64,000 nucleotides of DNA from Vibrio astriarenae (GTDB lineage Bacteria > Pseudomonadota > Gammaproteobacteria > Enterobacterales > Vibrionaceae), in contig NZ_CP047475.1 of assembly GCF_010587385.1 (NCBI RefSeq), forward strand, positions 1,550,001 to 1,614,000. Direction: 5' to 3'. Positions 9,069-18,916 of the stretch are shown here, piece after piece. The position numbers and the translations under genes were made by a program. The notes beneath the pieces were generated by a model, which did not search any database, was not told the DNA's origin, and saw only the letters and a program-made list of their open reading frames with translations. Within the stretch, counting starts at the first letter, position 1. Every line of letters begins with the position of its first letter.

Positions 9069-9941
9069 ATGGTGCGAGTTTTAGGTCTACTTGTTTTTTT
9101 GGTGAGTTTTCTCGCATCGGCGAGCGAAGAGAATACGCTTACAGACATTGAGCAGTTTGCCTCTCTCATTCGTTGGAGCGGTGTCATGCTTTCTCTGCTT
9201 GTTATCGCGGCAACCTGGTTACTGCTCAAATTCATGAACTCAATCGTTGAGTCCATAGGCAGTCAGTTTGCGCAGTACCGAATGTTGCTGCAAAAAGTAC
9301 AATCGTTTCTGCAGTTCTTTATCTATCTGACAGCAGCATTGGTTGTGTTCATGATCAGTTTTCGAATCAACGATCATATACTCGCCCTCATAGGCGGTAC
9401 TCTCGCGGTTTCTGTGGGTTTTGCTCTTAAAGATCTTGCTGCCTCATTTATCGCCGGGCTCACGGTTATGATTGACCGACCGTTCCAAGTTGGTGACCGC
9501 GTCACTTTTGAGGGTAACTATGGCGATATTTTGGCGATTGGCCTGCGCTCCATACGTATGAGGACGTTAAGTGACGACATTATTACGATACCCAACAATA
9601 AGTTTTTGAATGAAGTCGTGGTTAGCGGTAACTATGGTGCACTTGATATGCAGGTCGTTATCCCCTTTTATATAGGACTGAACGAAGATATTGAACTCGC
9701 TCGAAACCTGATACAGGAAGCCGCTTCCTCAAGTCGCTACATTCACCTCCCTAAACCCGTGGTGGTGTTGGTCAAACAAACCATCACCGATAACTATCTG
9801 GCCATCACGCTCACCTGTAAAGCGTATGTGGTTGATACGGCCTACGAAAAGCTATTTGAAACCGATGTGACACTTAGAGTCATGAGTGAGTTTAAAAAAG
9901 CAGGCATTAATCCACCACAGATAGCGGTCTCTCATCGATAA
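9069..9941 (+). CDS. MscS-family small-conductance mechanosensitive channel
   Basis: Inner-membrane channel protein of 290 residues. An N-terminal signal-like helix and two membrane helices precede the MscS core. The pore-lining TM3 and first beta strands are recognisable in ALIGGTLAVSVGFALKD and in TVMIDRPFQVGDRV, followed by the cytoplasmic beta and alpha/beta domains (TIPNNKFLNEVVVSG). Channels of this class open under membrane tension or bind other signals. It starts 2 nt after the ATPase-like membrane gene, so the two products probably act together, perhaps as a gated channel; that is inference. Confidence 0.88.
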   Translation: MVRVLGLLVFLVSFLASASEENTLTDIEQFASLIRWSGVMLSLLVIAATWLLLKFMNSIVESIGSQFAQYRMLLQKVQSFLQFFIYLTAALVVFMISFRINDHILALIGGTLAVSVGFALKDLAASFIAGLTVMIDRPFQVGDRVTFEGNYGDILAIGLRSIRMRTLSDDIITIPNNKFLNEVVVSGNYGALDMQVVIPFYIGLNEDIELARNLIQEAASSSRYIHLPKPVVVLVKQTITDNYLAITLTCKAYVVDTAYEKLFETDVTLRVMSEFKKAGINPPQIAVSHR

Positions 9942-10002
9942 TATGCGTGACAATCGCCACGTAAGCGGTCACAATCGGCGGCCAAGAATTTAAGGAGTTA
10001 CC

Positions 10003-10263
10003 ATGGCTAGAACCATTATCTATACCTACAAAGACGAAGAGAAACGTTTAACGTTTTCATACCAACAGCACCGCAATATCCATGAAGCCGTTGCTGAGGC
10101 TGAAGGTATCGATATTTCGGAGTTTCTAAAAATGGAACAGCAGATCGAAGCGATTTCAGACACTAAAGCGGTTCGTAACTATCGTGATAACCACTTTAGA
10201 AAGTTGGGTTTTGGTAAAATCACACTTGAGCAGCGTGAAAATCGCGGTGTGGGTAAAAAATAA
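10003..10263 (+). CDS. DUF2960 family protein
   Basis: Small soluble protein of 86 residues (MARTIIYTYKDEEKRL), a pattern I associate with the DUF2960 family of Vibrio and relatives; function unknown. AAGGAG precedes the ATG at ideal distance. It is rich in charged residues and has no signal peptide. A terminator shared with the convergent nagK follows. Confidence 0.75.
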   Translation: MARTIIYTYKDEEKRLTFSYQQHRNIHEAVAEAEGIDISEFLKMEQQIEAISDTKAVRNYRDNHFRKLGFGKITLEQRENRGVGKK

Positions 10264-10307
10264 CACCTGACTTAGTGCTAAAACTTGACGTTAATTGTCA
10301 TTAATCA

Positions 10308-10336
10308 AAAGCCCCGATGAATCATCACCGGGGCTT
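10308..10336. terminator. Bidirectional terminator between DUF2960 gene and nagK
   Basis: AAAGCCCCG pairs with CGGGGCTTT across an ATGA/TCATC inner stem. It is flanked by A and T runs, so it can serve both converging transcripts. Confidence 0.8.
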
Positions 10337-10357
10337 TCTCATTAACTCAAACTCAGA

Positions 10358-11266
10358 CTATTTGATGTTCAGGAAGGCTGCACCGCGCACACCACCAGAA
10401 TCGCCGTGTTTTGCTTTCACAATCTTAGGACATTTTGCTACTGACAGTAGGTACTTTGGAATACGCTTTGGCATCTCTTCATAGATAAGCTCAAAGTTAG
10501 ATAGGCCACCACCCAATGCAACGACATGTGGGTCATTCGCTGTAAATAGGTTTGCAAAACAAATAGCCAGAAGCTCCATAAAGCGATCAACATGCTCTGC
10601 CGCTTTCTCACAGCCAGCTTCATTCGCTTTGATAATATCGATGGCTTTCTTCTCTTCACCGAAGTAGTGAGCGTAGATAAGCTCAAAACCGCGACCAGAT
10701 AAGTAGCTATCTTGACAGCCTTTTTTACCACAGCCACAACCAAGCAGCGGAGCATTGTCACCTAGGTGGAACCAAGCGTCGATCGGCAGACGCATGTGGC
10801 CGACTTCACCAGCAACATTGTTGCGACCAGAGAACACTTTACCGTCATAGATCAATCCGCCGCCAAAACCAGTACCTAGGATCAAACCCATCACTGATGG
10901 TGCATCTTGAAGCTCTTCATCCCAAGCTTCTGACAGTGCAAAACAGTTAGCATCATTTTCGATTTTAACCGTACGGCCAATCTTTGCTTCCAAATCTACA
11001 CGCAGTGGCTGGCCTTTCGCAGCAGGAATGTTAACGGTTAATACTGTCCCATCATCTGCGTCTTCCATACCAGGAAGACCAAGGCCAATTTTGCCTTCGC
11101 AGTTCAGTTCTGCATCGTACTTTTCCACCAGACCTACAATCGTGTCTACTAATAATTGATAGTCATCTGTTGGTGTTGGTACGCGTTCGGTGGCGACACG
11201 TTGAAGCTGGTCATTAAATGCGCCAAATTCGATCTTAGTTCCGCCTACATCAAAGCCGTAGTACAT
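10358..11266 (-). CDS. nagK: N-acetyl-D-glucosamine kinase NagK (ROK family)
   Basis: Cytoplasmic sugar kinase of 302 residues that phosphorylates GlcNAc released during peptidoglycan recycling or chitin use. It has the N-terminal phosphate-binding [12 protein letters not shown], the catalytic [12 protein letters not shown], the nucleotide-site GTGFGGGLI, and the ROK zinc signature [22 protein letters not shown] lies upstream of the ATG. It appears to be a single-gene unit. Confidence 0.93.
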   Translation of the reverse strand: MYYGFDVGGTKIEFGAFNDQLQRVATERVPTPTDDYQLLVDTIVGLVEKYDAELNCEGKIGLGLPGMEDADDGTVLTVNIPAAKGQPLRVDLEAKIGRTVKIENDANCFALSEAWDEELQDAPSVMGLILGTGFGGGLIYDGKVFSGRNNVAGEVGHMRLPIDAWFHLGDNAPLLGCGCGKKGCQDSYLSGRGFELIYAHYFGEEKKAIDIIKANEAGCEKAAEHVDRFMELLAICFANLFTANDPHVVALGGGLSNFELIYEEMPKRIPKYLLSVAKCPKIVKAKHGDSGGVRGAAFLNIK

Positions 11267-11444
11267 TGAATTCTCTCCTTAAAAAGCCTGGCAAACGTCT
11301 CGTTATTGCCATAAATTTTTTCAACTTCGAGTATTATCCATATACCTACGCCTACAAACCGTGATGAACCGCGTATTATTTTCTGGATTGAGTCTGTTTG
11401 GGCAAAGCTTCATCACCTAAATCGAAAAATTGAGAGCGGTTTCT

Positions 11445-12221
11445 CTATTCGCCGTTAGAATTTTCGAAATTTATGAAATTTTTCCATTGATTGAGTGCTG
11501 GGCGTGTCGGATCTGATTTGTAGCGCGTCTTACTTAGCATATAAGTTTCACGGAAACACTCAAACCAAAGCTGCAATGCTTTGCCTGCTTGTTGTTCATT
11601 TAGCTGCTCAAGAACCAGTGAAGCAACTTCAGCCGTCGATAAGTGCTGTTCATTATCGGAGCTACGCATCAGATATTCAGAAATCTGTTGCGGTTCTATC
11701 GATAATACAGGGAGATGAGATAAATAATCGGAACGGCGAAACATCTTACGCGCTTCTCTCCAACTACCATCTAAAAAGATTGGGAGTAACGTTCTACTAC
11801 TGTCAATGCCATCACTTGTGCTTCGACCCTGCAGCTCAAGGAGTTTATAACTATCTACCAAACGAGTTTGGTCATCAACGTATTCATCTGGAAAGACAAC
11901 AAAAGGCAGGTAGCGTGTGTCTTTAAGCAGTCCTAGGAGCTCTTGTTGTGGCTCAGTACGATTCCATGCGAATACGCAGGTATCATGAACAACATCAGCA
12001 ATCAGCCGCCCTGTATTACTGGGCTTAAAGGTTTCGTTGTCAGAGACAAGAATCAGTGCTGCGATATTACATTCAACCTGCGGTTGTAAATCACATAAAC
12101 AGTTGTGCTCTGCAACCAAACAGTGACGACAGCGAGAGACCTTCGCTCCCCTTGCATTAAATGGCTTAGTTGATGTTTTTAAACGTTCTTCACGTAATAA
12201 GTGGAAAGCGTGTATTCTCAT
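11445..12221 (-). CDS. tapT: DTW-domain tRNA-uridine aminocarboxypropyltransferase (TapT-like)
   Basis: Soluble protein of about 258 residues in the DTW family, which transfers an aminocarboxypropyl group from SAM to a tRNA uridine (acp3U47 for TapT). Evidence is the N-terminal zinc-type cysteine cluster CRHCLVAEHNCLC and the signature FLDGSWREARKMFRRSDYL, close to the TapT pattern. The frame extends to a GTG at 12230; ATG 12221 is equally plausible, and neither has a clear ribosome site. The TapT assignment within the DTW family rests on the cysteine cluster. Confidence 0.78.
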   Translation of the reverse strand: MRIHAFHLLREERLKTSTKPFNARGAKVSRCRHCLVAEHNCLCDLQPQVECNIAALILVSDNETFKPSNTGRLIADVVHDTCVFAWNRTEPQQELLGLLKDTRYLPFVVFPDEYVDDQTRLVDSYKLLELQGRSTSDGIDSSRTLLPIFLDGSWREARKMFRRSDYLSHLPVLSIEPQQISEYLMRSSDNEQHLSTAEVASLVLEQLNEQQAGKALQLWFECFRETYMLSKTRYKSDPTRPALNQWKNFINFENSNGE

Positions 12222-12348
12222 GGCAAACACAGTGTTATCTTGTCAAAAGGAAGCGCATTTTACACAGCTAGGCCTAGACTGTGAAGCTATGTCCCGATGC
12301 AGATAGATCACAGTGAAGACAGATCACGACCATGAGGATAGAAGGTAC

Positions 12349-13134
12349 ATGGAGATTGAATCAATCCGATTTGGATTCTTTATAGGCATACTGTTCATTT
12401 GCACAGTATGGGAAATTATCGTACCCAAACGGTCACTAACACAATCAAAATGGTTTCGTTGGTCAAACAATTTAGGGCTCGTGGCTCTTAATGGCTTATT
12501 GTTAAAAATCACCCTCCCTTTATTAGCCATCGACGTTGCACTCGTGACAGAAGACCAAGGGTTTGGTGTTTTCAATTGGTTGTCACTGCCACTTTGGCTT
12601 TCAGTGCCAATAACCGTATTCGTGTTGGACTGTGTTATCTACTGGCAACATCGACTGTTTCATCAGGTGCCTTTACTGTGGAAGCTACATCGAATGCACC
12701 ATAGTGACCAAGATATTGATGTCACAACCGGAGCACGTTTTCATCCCATAGAAATTGTACTGTCTATGTTGATTAAAATCGTTGCCGTCGCAATCATTGG
12801 CGCACCCGCGATTGCCGTACTAATCTTTGAGATACTTCTGAACGGCAGTGCGATGTTCAATCATAGTAACGCTCGCCTAAGCACTGACTTAGACCGCTTA
12901 CTGAGAACCGCTATCGTGACGCCTGACATGCACCGCGTTCACCATTCAACAATACGAAAGGAGTGCGATTCCAACTACGGTTTCTTTTTGTCGATATGGG
13001 ACCGCTGTTTTGGTAGCTATATCGACCAACCGCAACACGGACATCAAGGCATGCAAATAGGTGTCGATCGTTTCAGGGCACGCAATGAGCAGCGTATTGA
13101 TAAGATGTTAACCCAGCCATTCAGGTCGAAATAA
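12349..13134 (+). CDS. Sterol desaturase / fatty acid hydroxylase family membrane protein
   Basis: Integral membrane di-iron enzyme of about 261 residues. The three histidine clusters that bind iron are present: HRLFH, HRMHH and HRVHHS, between hydrophobic segments. In this family the reaction is an O2-dependent hydroxylation or desaturation of a lipid; the substrate here cannot be told. The frame is open to GTG 12313, but ATG 12349 follows an AGAAGG and starts just before the first helix, so it is preferred. It has no obvious operon partner. Confidence 0.85.
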   Translation: MEIESIRFGFFIGILFICTVWEIIVPKRSLTQSKWFRWSNNLGLVALNGLLLKITLPLLAIDVALVTEDQGFGVFNWLSLPLWLSVPITVFVLDCVIYWQHRLFHQVPLLWKLHRMHHSDQDIDVTTGARFHPIEIVLSMLIKIVAVAIIGAPAIAVLIFEILLNGSAMFNHSNARLSTDLDRLLRTAIVTPDMHRVHHSTIRKECDSNYGFFLSIWDRCFGSYIDQPQHGHQGMQIGVDRFRARNEQRIDKMLTQPFRSK

Positions 13135-13177
13135 TGATTCCATTGGTAAGAACAAGATTTGGCTAAAGGACGAGAGT

Positions 13178-13627
13178 TTGAACTACAAAACCCCATTTTT
13201 AGCGCTGGCTATACTCATCACTGGTTGTGCTACTGCTCCATCGAATGATTATTCACAGCATACACTTGACCATCAATACAACTCGCTCTATCAAAGTTGG
13301 CAAGGCGTGCCCTATGTTTTAGGAGGCAACACCAAGCAAGGCATTGACTGCTCGGCTTTTGTTCAGGTCGCCTACTCCACTGTTCATGGAAAGCATCTCC
13401 CGCGTACTACTAGTGAACAGAGCCAAGTCGGTAAAAAAGTCGCGTACAGCAAGGCAAGAGAAGGCGATTTAGTGTTCTTTAAAACCGGATACAAAACTCG
13501 ACATGTCGGCATCTATCTGGGAGGGAACCAGTTTCTTCATGCGTCGACATCACGAGGTGTGATCATATCAAGGCTTGATAACCCCTACTGGGCGGATAAG
13601 TTTTGGCATTTTCGAAGTGTTATCTAG
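13178..13627 (+). CDS. NlpC/P60 family lipoprotein (cell-wall endopeptidase)
   Basis: Predicted lipoprotein of 149 residues with lipobox LITGC. The NlpC/P60 cysteine peptidase core is clear: catalytic Cys in GIDCSAFVQ, His in RHVGIYLG, and the downstream FLHASTSRGV. Such enzymes cut the D-Glu-mDAP stem-peptide or cross-link bonds of peptidoglycan (MepS-like). The start is TTG, with AAGGA about 8 bases upstream. The short spacing (43 nt) to the previous gene makes co-transcription possible. Confidence 0.88.
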   Translation: MNYKTPFLALAILITGCATAPSNDYSQHTLDHQYNSLYQSWQGVPYVLGGNTKQGIDCSAFVQVAYSTVHGKHLPRTTSEQSQVGKKVAYSKAREGDLVFFKTGYKTRHVGIYLGGNQFLHASTSRGVIISRLDNPYWADKFWHFRSVI

Positions 13628-13694
13628 AAACAAATCGGTAGAAACAAACCAGGCTACATTAAGAGCCCGATTTGTTGTTGAGTTGCGAGCTAAC

Positions 13695-14039
13695 CTAGTC
13701 GTATTTGGCAACCGCTGAATCAAATAAGTTCTTAACTAGGCTAATGTATTCATCTAAGAATGCGATTTGACTATTGGTGGCTGGCTTTGCCCAAACACCA
13801 GCCAATACTTCCCCTAAATCAGCAACAACAGAATCGGCCTCTTTTAACAGAGTGAAGCGAACACTTGAATGAAGTTCAGGGTTTTGATCGAAAACCGCCA
13901 TGATATTAGATGCTATGAGATCAGTAACAACATCTTCAATACTTTCAGCCCCAGTATCGTCCATGTTGTTTGAAAATAAATCCAGATTAAACGTCAGGTG
14001 TTCAATCAGGGCAAGATAGCCATCCGTCTCTACAACCAC
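13695..14039 (-). CDS. DUF3802 family protein
   Basis: Acidic soluble protein of 114 residues matching the DUF3802 pattern of Vibrio and relatives (MVVETDGYLALIEHLTFNLD, ending SLVKNLFDSAVAKYD). Function unknown. It starts with GTG preceded by GGAG six bases upstream. It converges with the NlpC/P60 gene and is probably monocistronic. Confidence 0.75.
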   Translation of the reverse strand: MVVETDGYLALIEHLTFNLDLFSNNMDDTGAESIEDVVTDLIASNIMAVFDQNPELHSSVRFTLLKEADSVVADLGEVLAGVWAKPATNSQIAFLDEYISLVKNLFDSAVAKYD

Positions 14040-14324
14040 ACAATGCTCCTACTCAATGCTGAGTGTTGTTTGTTGTCGATAGCGCGCTTAAAACTATCAA
14101 CATATTATCTGTCCTATACTATTGGCCTCAAACAATCACTTCAAGTTAATAACCTTATTTATTTAGAGTGTTAGATTAATGATTATCCACATTGGTGATA
14201 ATTCTCACAATTCCCTGATAGCAGGACTGATTTATTAATAAAAGGTGACAGTTATCTGAGCTTGTATTGAGGATTCATCTACAATTAGGAGGAATCTTCC
14301 GTAACTGACGATGGAGAAGCCTCT

Positions 14325-15215
14325 ATGTGGCGAGCAATTGAGCAGGCAATTTCTGAGCACTTCGGTACCCCATTTAGCATAGAGGAGCACGAGAAGTTAT
14401 CGGGAGGTGATATCAATCAGGCGTATGTGATCAGTGGAGAAGATCAAAGATACTTTGTCAAAGTTAATGATAAGGCTCATCTAGAGCGCTTTCAATTAGA
14501 AGCGGAACAGCTCAACCAGCTAAAACTATCCAATACCGTCAACACCCCGCAAGTCATTACCTCCGGTAACAGTAAACAGCATGCATTTTTAGTCCTTGAG
14601 TACATCGTCCTTAAATCCTTAGACAAAGCCGGTGGGTCATATGAGTTTGGTAAACAACTCGCGAAACTACACCGTTGGGGCGATCAAAAGGAGTATGGCA
14701 ACGACATTGATAACTTCATTGGCGACACCCTACAACCAAACTCTTGGATGAAAAATTGGTCCCGCTTTTTTTCTGAGCAGCGAATTGGTTGGCAGCTACA
14801 ACTGCTTAAAGAGAAAGGTGTTCATATTGTCGATATCGATGACTGTATTGAGGAAGTGCATCAACGTCTACTCAACCACTCCCCACGCCCCTCTCTACTT
14901 CATGGCGATCTTTGGCATGGTAATGTCGCGCAAAGTGTATCGGGACCTGTGGTGTATGACCCGGCGAGCTATTGGGGAGACCGAGAGTGTGATATCGCCA
15001 TGACTGAGTTATTTGGTGCGTTTGATAGTGATTTCTATAAAGGCTATGAAGATGAGTGGCCGCTAGACCATCAGTATCAGTGGCGTAAACCGGTCTACCA
15101 GCTCTACCACATTCTCAATCACCTCAATTTATTTGGAGGACAGTATCTCTCTCAAGCTGAAAGCATGATTGAAAAGATAATGACTGAGCAAACACAAGAA
15201 CAGTTACCTATGTAA
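14325..15215 (+). CDS. Fructosamine kinase family protein
   Basis: Cytoplasmic APH-fold kinase of 296 residues. It carries the fructosamine-kinase pattern GGDINQAY at the glycine-rich loop, FVKVN with the ATP-binding lysine, the catalytic loop LLHGDLWHGNV, and the metal-site DPASYWGDRECDIAMTELFG. The family phosphorylates ketosamines or related glycated amines, allowing deglycation. GGAGAAG precedes the ATG. Confidence 0.9.
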   Translation: MWRAIEQAISEHFGTPFSIEEHEKLSGGDINQAYVISGEDQRYFVKVNDKAHLERFQLEAEQLNQLKLSNTVNTPQVITSGNSKQHAFLVLEYIVLKSLDKAGGSYEFGKQLAKLHRWGDQKEYGNDIDNFIGDTLQPNSWMKNWSRFFSEQRIGWQLQLLKEKGVHIVDIDDCIEEVHQRLLNHSPRPSLLHGDLWHGNVAQSVSGPVVYDPASYWGDRECDIAMTELFGAFDSDFYKGYEDEWPLDHQYQWRKPVYQLYHILNHLNLFGGQYLSQAESMIEKIMTEQTQEQLPM

Positions 15216-15419
15216 CACTGACCGAAATAAAAATGTCATATTCGGCGATAAACTCACACAACGTGCTTAATTTCCGCCTTAAATCAACTTATGTCGCTAA
15301 ACTATTTGTATGAGTAGTGATGCACACGCATACATCACTACCCTCCACTGCATATCTCCCCCCTTTTGTCGATTCAACATGCAGTGGGTGTCTCAATATA
15401 AGAAGTAAGGAGATGAGTT

Positions 15420-15623
15420 ATGCAAACCTACACAGAGAGACGCGTACATTGCCCTCACTGCGACCATCTAATCAACGTCACTATCGACGCCTCGAATGGC
15501 AGTCAGCAATACTACGATGATTGCCCAGCTTGTTGTCACGCCATTCATATGAACGTCGTGGTCGACGAAGTTCATGACACAATCGAATTGTATTCAGATG
15601 CTGATGACGAGCAAATATTCTAA
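15420..15623 (+). CDS. CPXCG-motif cysteine-rich small protein
   Basis: Soluble 67-residue protein with two CxxC pairs (CPHC and CPAC) about 30 residues apart, forming a zinc-ribbon-like unit, and an acidic tail. It matches the CPXCG cysteine-rich family, function unknown. AAGGAG precedes the ATG. A terminator follows directly. Confidence 0.82.
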   Translation: MQTYTERRVHCPHCDHLINVTIDASNGSQQYYDDCPACCHAIHMNVVVDEVHDTIELYSDADDEQIF

Positions 15624-15637
15624 TAAGAATGACGTAT

Positions 15638-15667
15638 ACCGCTTCTGAACTGAAGCGGTCGTTTTTG
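15638..15667 (+). terminator. Rho-independent terminator after the CPXCG gene
   Basis: Stem ACCGCTTC / GAAGCGGT with loop TGAACT, then CGTTTTTG. Confidence 0.75.
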
Positions 15668-15701
15668 AGTCATCATTTAGCGGAAAGGCTCAACTAAATT
15701 G

Positions 15702-16310
15702 CTATGCTTTCGATGCTAGCACTCTCTCTACGGTATCAACAATCGCTTGGGTTTGAGGATCAATTTCTATGTTGACTGAGCTACCCACCTGCTTTTTACC
15801 AAATAAGGTACGCTGTAACGTTTCTGGGATAAGATGAACACAGAATCTATCGTTTTCAACCGTTCCAATCGTTAAAGAGCATCCGTCTAAGCCAACGTAT
15901 CCCTTCTCAAGTACATACTTTCGAGTCGATTCATCTATTTCAAACCAAAGAGTGACGTTATTTTTAGATTCTTCTCTCGCCACGATATGTGTCATTCGGT
16001 TTATGTGACCAGACATACTGTGACCTCCAATTTCATCACCAAACTTAGCAGCTCGTTCAATGTTCACGAAATCACCAATGGAAAGCTCTCCCAAGTTAGT
16101 GATTCGCAAGGTCTCTTGCATCAGGTCAAACTTAACCGATTCACCTTTAACTTCAGTGACCGTTAGGCAGCAACCATTGTGAGCGACCGATGCCCCCACT
16201 TCTAGGCCATCTCTCATCTTGTCAGTGAAACGTAGAGTGTGAGTCTGAAATTTGTCTTTTTTATCGATGCCGATGACTTCTGCCATTCCTAAAACAATAC
16301 CAGTGAACAT
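15702..16310 (-). CDS. ribE: Riboflavin synthase, alpha chain
   Basis: Cytoplasmic enzyme of 202 residues that dismutates two 6,7-dimethyl-8-ribityllumazine molecules to riboflavin. Two homologous barrel halves are visible: MFTGIV at the start with NGCCLTV, and GHINRM followed by LDGCSLTIG in the second half. GGAG precedes the ATG. It is divergent from norM, an arrangement also seen in other enterics and Vibrio (the gene is ribC in E. coli naming). Confidence 0.95.
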   Translation of the reverse strand: MFTGIVLGMAEVIGIDKKDKFQTHTLRFTDKMRDGLEVGASVAHNGCCLTVTEVKGESVKFDLMQETLRITNLGELSIGDFVNIERAAKFGDEIGGHSMSGHINRMTHIVAREESKNNVTLWFEIDESTRKYVLEKGYVGLDGCSLTIGTVENDRFCVHLIPETLQRTLFGKKQVGSSVNIEIDPQTQAIVDTVERVLASKA

Positions 16311-16441
16311 TTTTTAGCTCCGTAAACACTTTTTCTAGCGGACAGTGTGACATTTCTTTATCATCACGCCAACAGCCACACTATGATTGTTTCAATAGAC
16401 TTTATTAATGTTTTCATTCCCTTGTTGTGTAAGGAGCCCTC

Positions 16442-17812
16442 GTGCATCGATATAAAGAAGAAGCCGTTCGATTGATTAAACTCGCTACTCCTGTGCTTGT
16501 TGCTTCGGTGGCTCAAACCAGCATGAGTTTTGTCGATACGGTAATGGCTGGTGGCGTGAGTGCGACAGATATGGCGGCAGTGTCCATCGCTGCGAGTATA
16601 TGGCTTCCTTCTATTTTGTTTGGCGTTGGGTTATTGCTCGCTTTGGTGCCTATCGTTGCTCAACTTAATGGTTCTGGTCGTCGAGTGAAGATTGCCAAAG
16701 AAGTCCACCAAGGCGCGTACCTCTCTTTTCTGGTTTCTGTCCCGATTATCCTAATTTTCCTGCAAAGCCAGGTCATTCTTGATGTCATGAACATTGAGCC
16801 TGTTATGGCGGAAAAAACGAATGGTTACATGACAGCAGTGATCTTTGCCGTGCCTGCATACCTCCTATTTCAAACTTTGCGTAGTTTTACTGACGGGATG
16901 TCCTACACGAAACCGGCAATGATTATTGGCTTCATAGGCTTACTCATTAATATCCCTCTCAACTGGATTTTTGTTTACGGTAAATTTGGCGCTCCAGCCC
17001 TTGGTGGTGTCGGCTGCGGTGTGGCAACCGCCATTGTGTATTGGGCAATGTTCTTAATGCTATTTGGTTACGTTTACAAGACGCAAAGGTTTGCCAGTGT
17101 GGGGTTGTTTTCGCAAATACATAAGCCAGAACTAAAAGCGTTAAAGCGCCTATTTAAGCTCGGTTTTCCAGTTGCTGCCGCTATGTTTTTTGAAGTCACC
17201 TTATTTGCGGTCGTCGCGATACTACTCGCTCCTCTCGGTCCTTTAGTGGTGGCCTCGCATCAAGTGGCGATGAACTTTTCCTCATTAGTCTTTATGTTAC
17301 CGATGAGTATTGGTGCAGCGGTGAGCATCAGAGTTGGTCACAAGCTAGGAGAGAGAAGTGTTGAAGGCGCAAAAATCGCTTCGCATGTCGGCATTTTGGT
17401 TGGGGTATTTATTGCTGTCTTTACCGCGATTGGTACCGTTCTACTTAGAGAGTCCATTGCGACACTATATACCGACAATACTGAGGTAATTAATGTAGCG
17501 ATGTCACTTTTGATCATCGCGGCGGTGTACCAAGTCACTGATACGATACAAGTTATCGCCGCTGGCGCTCTGCGTGGTTATAAGGACATGACCGCGATCT
17601 TCTACTGTACTTTCATCGCTTATTGGTTGTTGGGCTTCCCTATTGGTTACATCCTAGCGTTGACAGATTGGCTCACGGAACCGATGGGCTCGTATGGATT
17701 TTGGATAGGCTTTATCATTGGCCTATCAAGTGCAGCACTCATGCTGGCAGCGCGCCTTTATTGGATACACAAGCAGCCCGAGGAACAGCAATTACGGTTC
17801 GTAGAGTCATAA
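16442..17812 (+). CDS. norM: Multidrug/Na+ antiporter NorM (MATE family)
   Basis: Twelve-helix inner-membrane exporter of 456 residues, the usual NorM length. The N-terminal half begins RLIKLATPVLVASVAQTSMSF and contains the conserved FVDTVMAGGVSATDMAAVS. The two halves show the MATE pseudo-repeat. NorM exports cationic drugs in exchange for Na+ or H+. The start is GTG with AAGGAG about 6 bases upstream. It lies divergent to the riboflavin synthase gene. Confidence 0.94.
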   Translation: MHRYKEEAVRLIKLATPVLVASVAQTSMSFVDTVMAGGVSATDMAAVSIAASIWLPSILFGVGLLLALVPIVAQLNGSGRRVKIAKEVHQGAYLSFLVSVPIILIFLQSQVILDVMNIEPVMAEKTNGYMTAVIFAVPAYLLFQTLRSFTDGMSYTKPAMIIGFIGLLINIPLNWIFVYGKFGAPALGGVGCGVATAIVYWAMFLMLFGYVYKTQRFASVGLFSQIHKPELKALKRLFKLGFPVAAAMFFEVTLFAVVAILLAPLGPLVVASHQVAMNFSSLVFMLPMSIGAAVSIRVGHKLGERSVEGAKIASHVGILVGVFIAVFTAIGTVLLRESIATLYTDNTEVINVAMSLLIIAAVYQVTDTIQVIAAGALRGYKDMTAIFYCTFIAYWLLGFPIGYILALTDWLTEPMGSYGFWIGFIIGLSSAALMLAARLYWIHKQPEEQQLRFVES

Positions 17813-17917
17813 AATAGACTTGATCGAATCTGTTGAGGAACCGCTAAGCTTCAATCTGTCGATCGCTTGGTCTAATCTTGCTTTGGAGCGTACCTATAAG
17901 GGAACATTCAAAGGGGA

Positions 17918-18916
17918 ATGGGTTTGAAAGCTTGGCGTTTAGCTGCCTATCTATTGATGGCTTTAGGCATCGTAGGTTGTAAGTCGGAGCAAGAAGACAT
18001 GTTTAGTCGTTATCTAGATCGTTTGTCTAACGTTCTAGATGACGAAGCTGGACCTTTACCCCAATCGTACCCTTCCTCCCTTCCTGAAGTAAGAGAGCTA
18101 CATCGGGCTCCGACTAGAATAACTCTCGGTCTTCTTGATAGCTATTCACTGCGTCAATGTGGCTTATTCCAGTTGGTCGCAGACAACAACTCAATTATGG
18201 GTAAAGTCGCCGACTCTTTTCGCCAATACGACTACCAAGTCAGCTTTATACAAACGGTAGAGCAGTGCATTGCACATGAGGATATCTCAGATGATGTGTC
18301 TGCCGCACTACAACAAGCGCTGGAGATAAAGAAAAATGAAGTCAACGCTGTATACCTTTCCAACCTAGTCTGGACGTCAACGGCAATGAGAACCCAATTA
18401 AGTGACAACCGTTGGTTCAGTGATGCGGATGCACACCACAGTGCAGTGGTCGTCGATGCGCTGGCTGCAATCGATGACAACTTCAACGAAGCTGCGGCCC
18501 ATCAATGGCAGGTACTACATCACTTACAAAGCGCGCAAGAAACATTGGAAAAGCAACCCATATTGGGGCGCCTGTCATACTCTCTTCATAACACTGCGAA
18601 CTACATTGAGCACATAAATCACTTTATTTCTACGCGTTTCCCAAACGTGAAGTGTGGTGAAAATAGAGACAACACACAGTATCGATATCTAACCAATGTT
18701 TTAAAGCAGCAATATATCGAGAATATTCAGCGATACACGGCCGAGCTGAATCAGATGTATTATCAGATTTCACCCCATATTAGCACCTTACGCAATGGCA
18801 CACTGGCGTATCATTACAATATCGATGAGCATTACGGTCGTTTTCAAACCGCTAATTTAGAGCATGTTGAGTTATGGAAACAGTTGTCAGAACGTTGCGG
18901 GTCTCTCACGCAGTAG
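17918..18916 (+). CDS. DUF3080 family lipoprotein
   Basis: Predicted 332-residue lipoprotein with lipobox GIVGC near residue 21. The rest is a soluble, mainly helical domain (FSRYLDRLSNVLD, then RVTLGLLD-type sequence TRITLGLLDSYSLRQCGLF), matching the DUF3080 family as I know it; function unknown. AAGGGG precedes the ATG. The last 30 nt overlap the convergent DNA ligase gene. Confidence 0.78.
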   Translation: MGLKAWRLAAYLLMALGIVGCKSEQEDMFSRYLDRLSNVLDDEAGPLPQSYPSSLPEVRELHRAPTRITLGLLDSYSLRQCGLFQLVADNNSIMGKVADSFRQYDYQVSFIQTVEQCIAHEDISDDVSAALQQALEIKKNEVNAVYLSNLVWTSTAMRTQLSDNRWFSDADAHHSAVVVDALAAIDDNFNEAAAHQWQVLHHLQSAQETLEKQPILGRLSYSLHNTANYIEHINHFISTRFPNVKCGENRDNTQYRYLTNVLKQQYIENIQRYTAELNQMYYQISPHISTLRNGTLAYHYNIDEHYGRFQTANLEHVELWKQLSERCGSLTQ

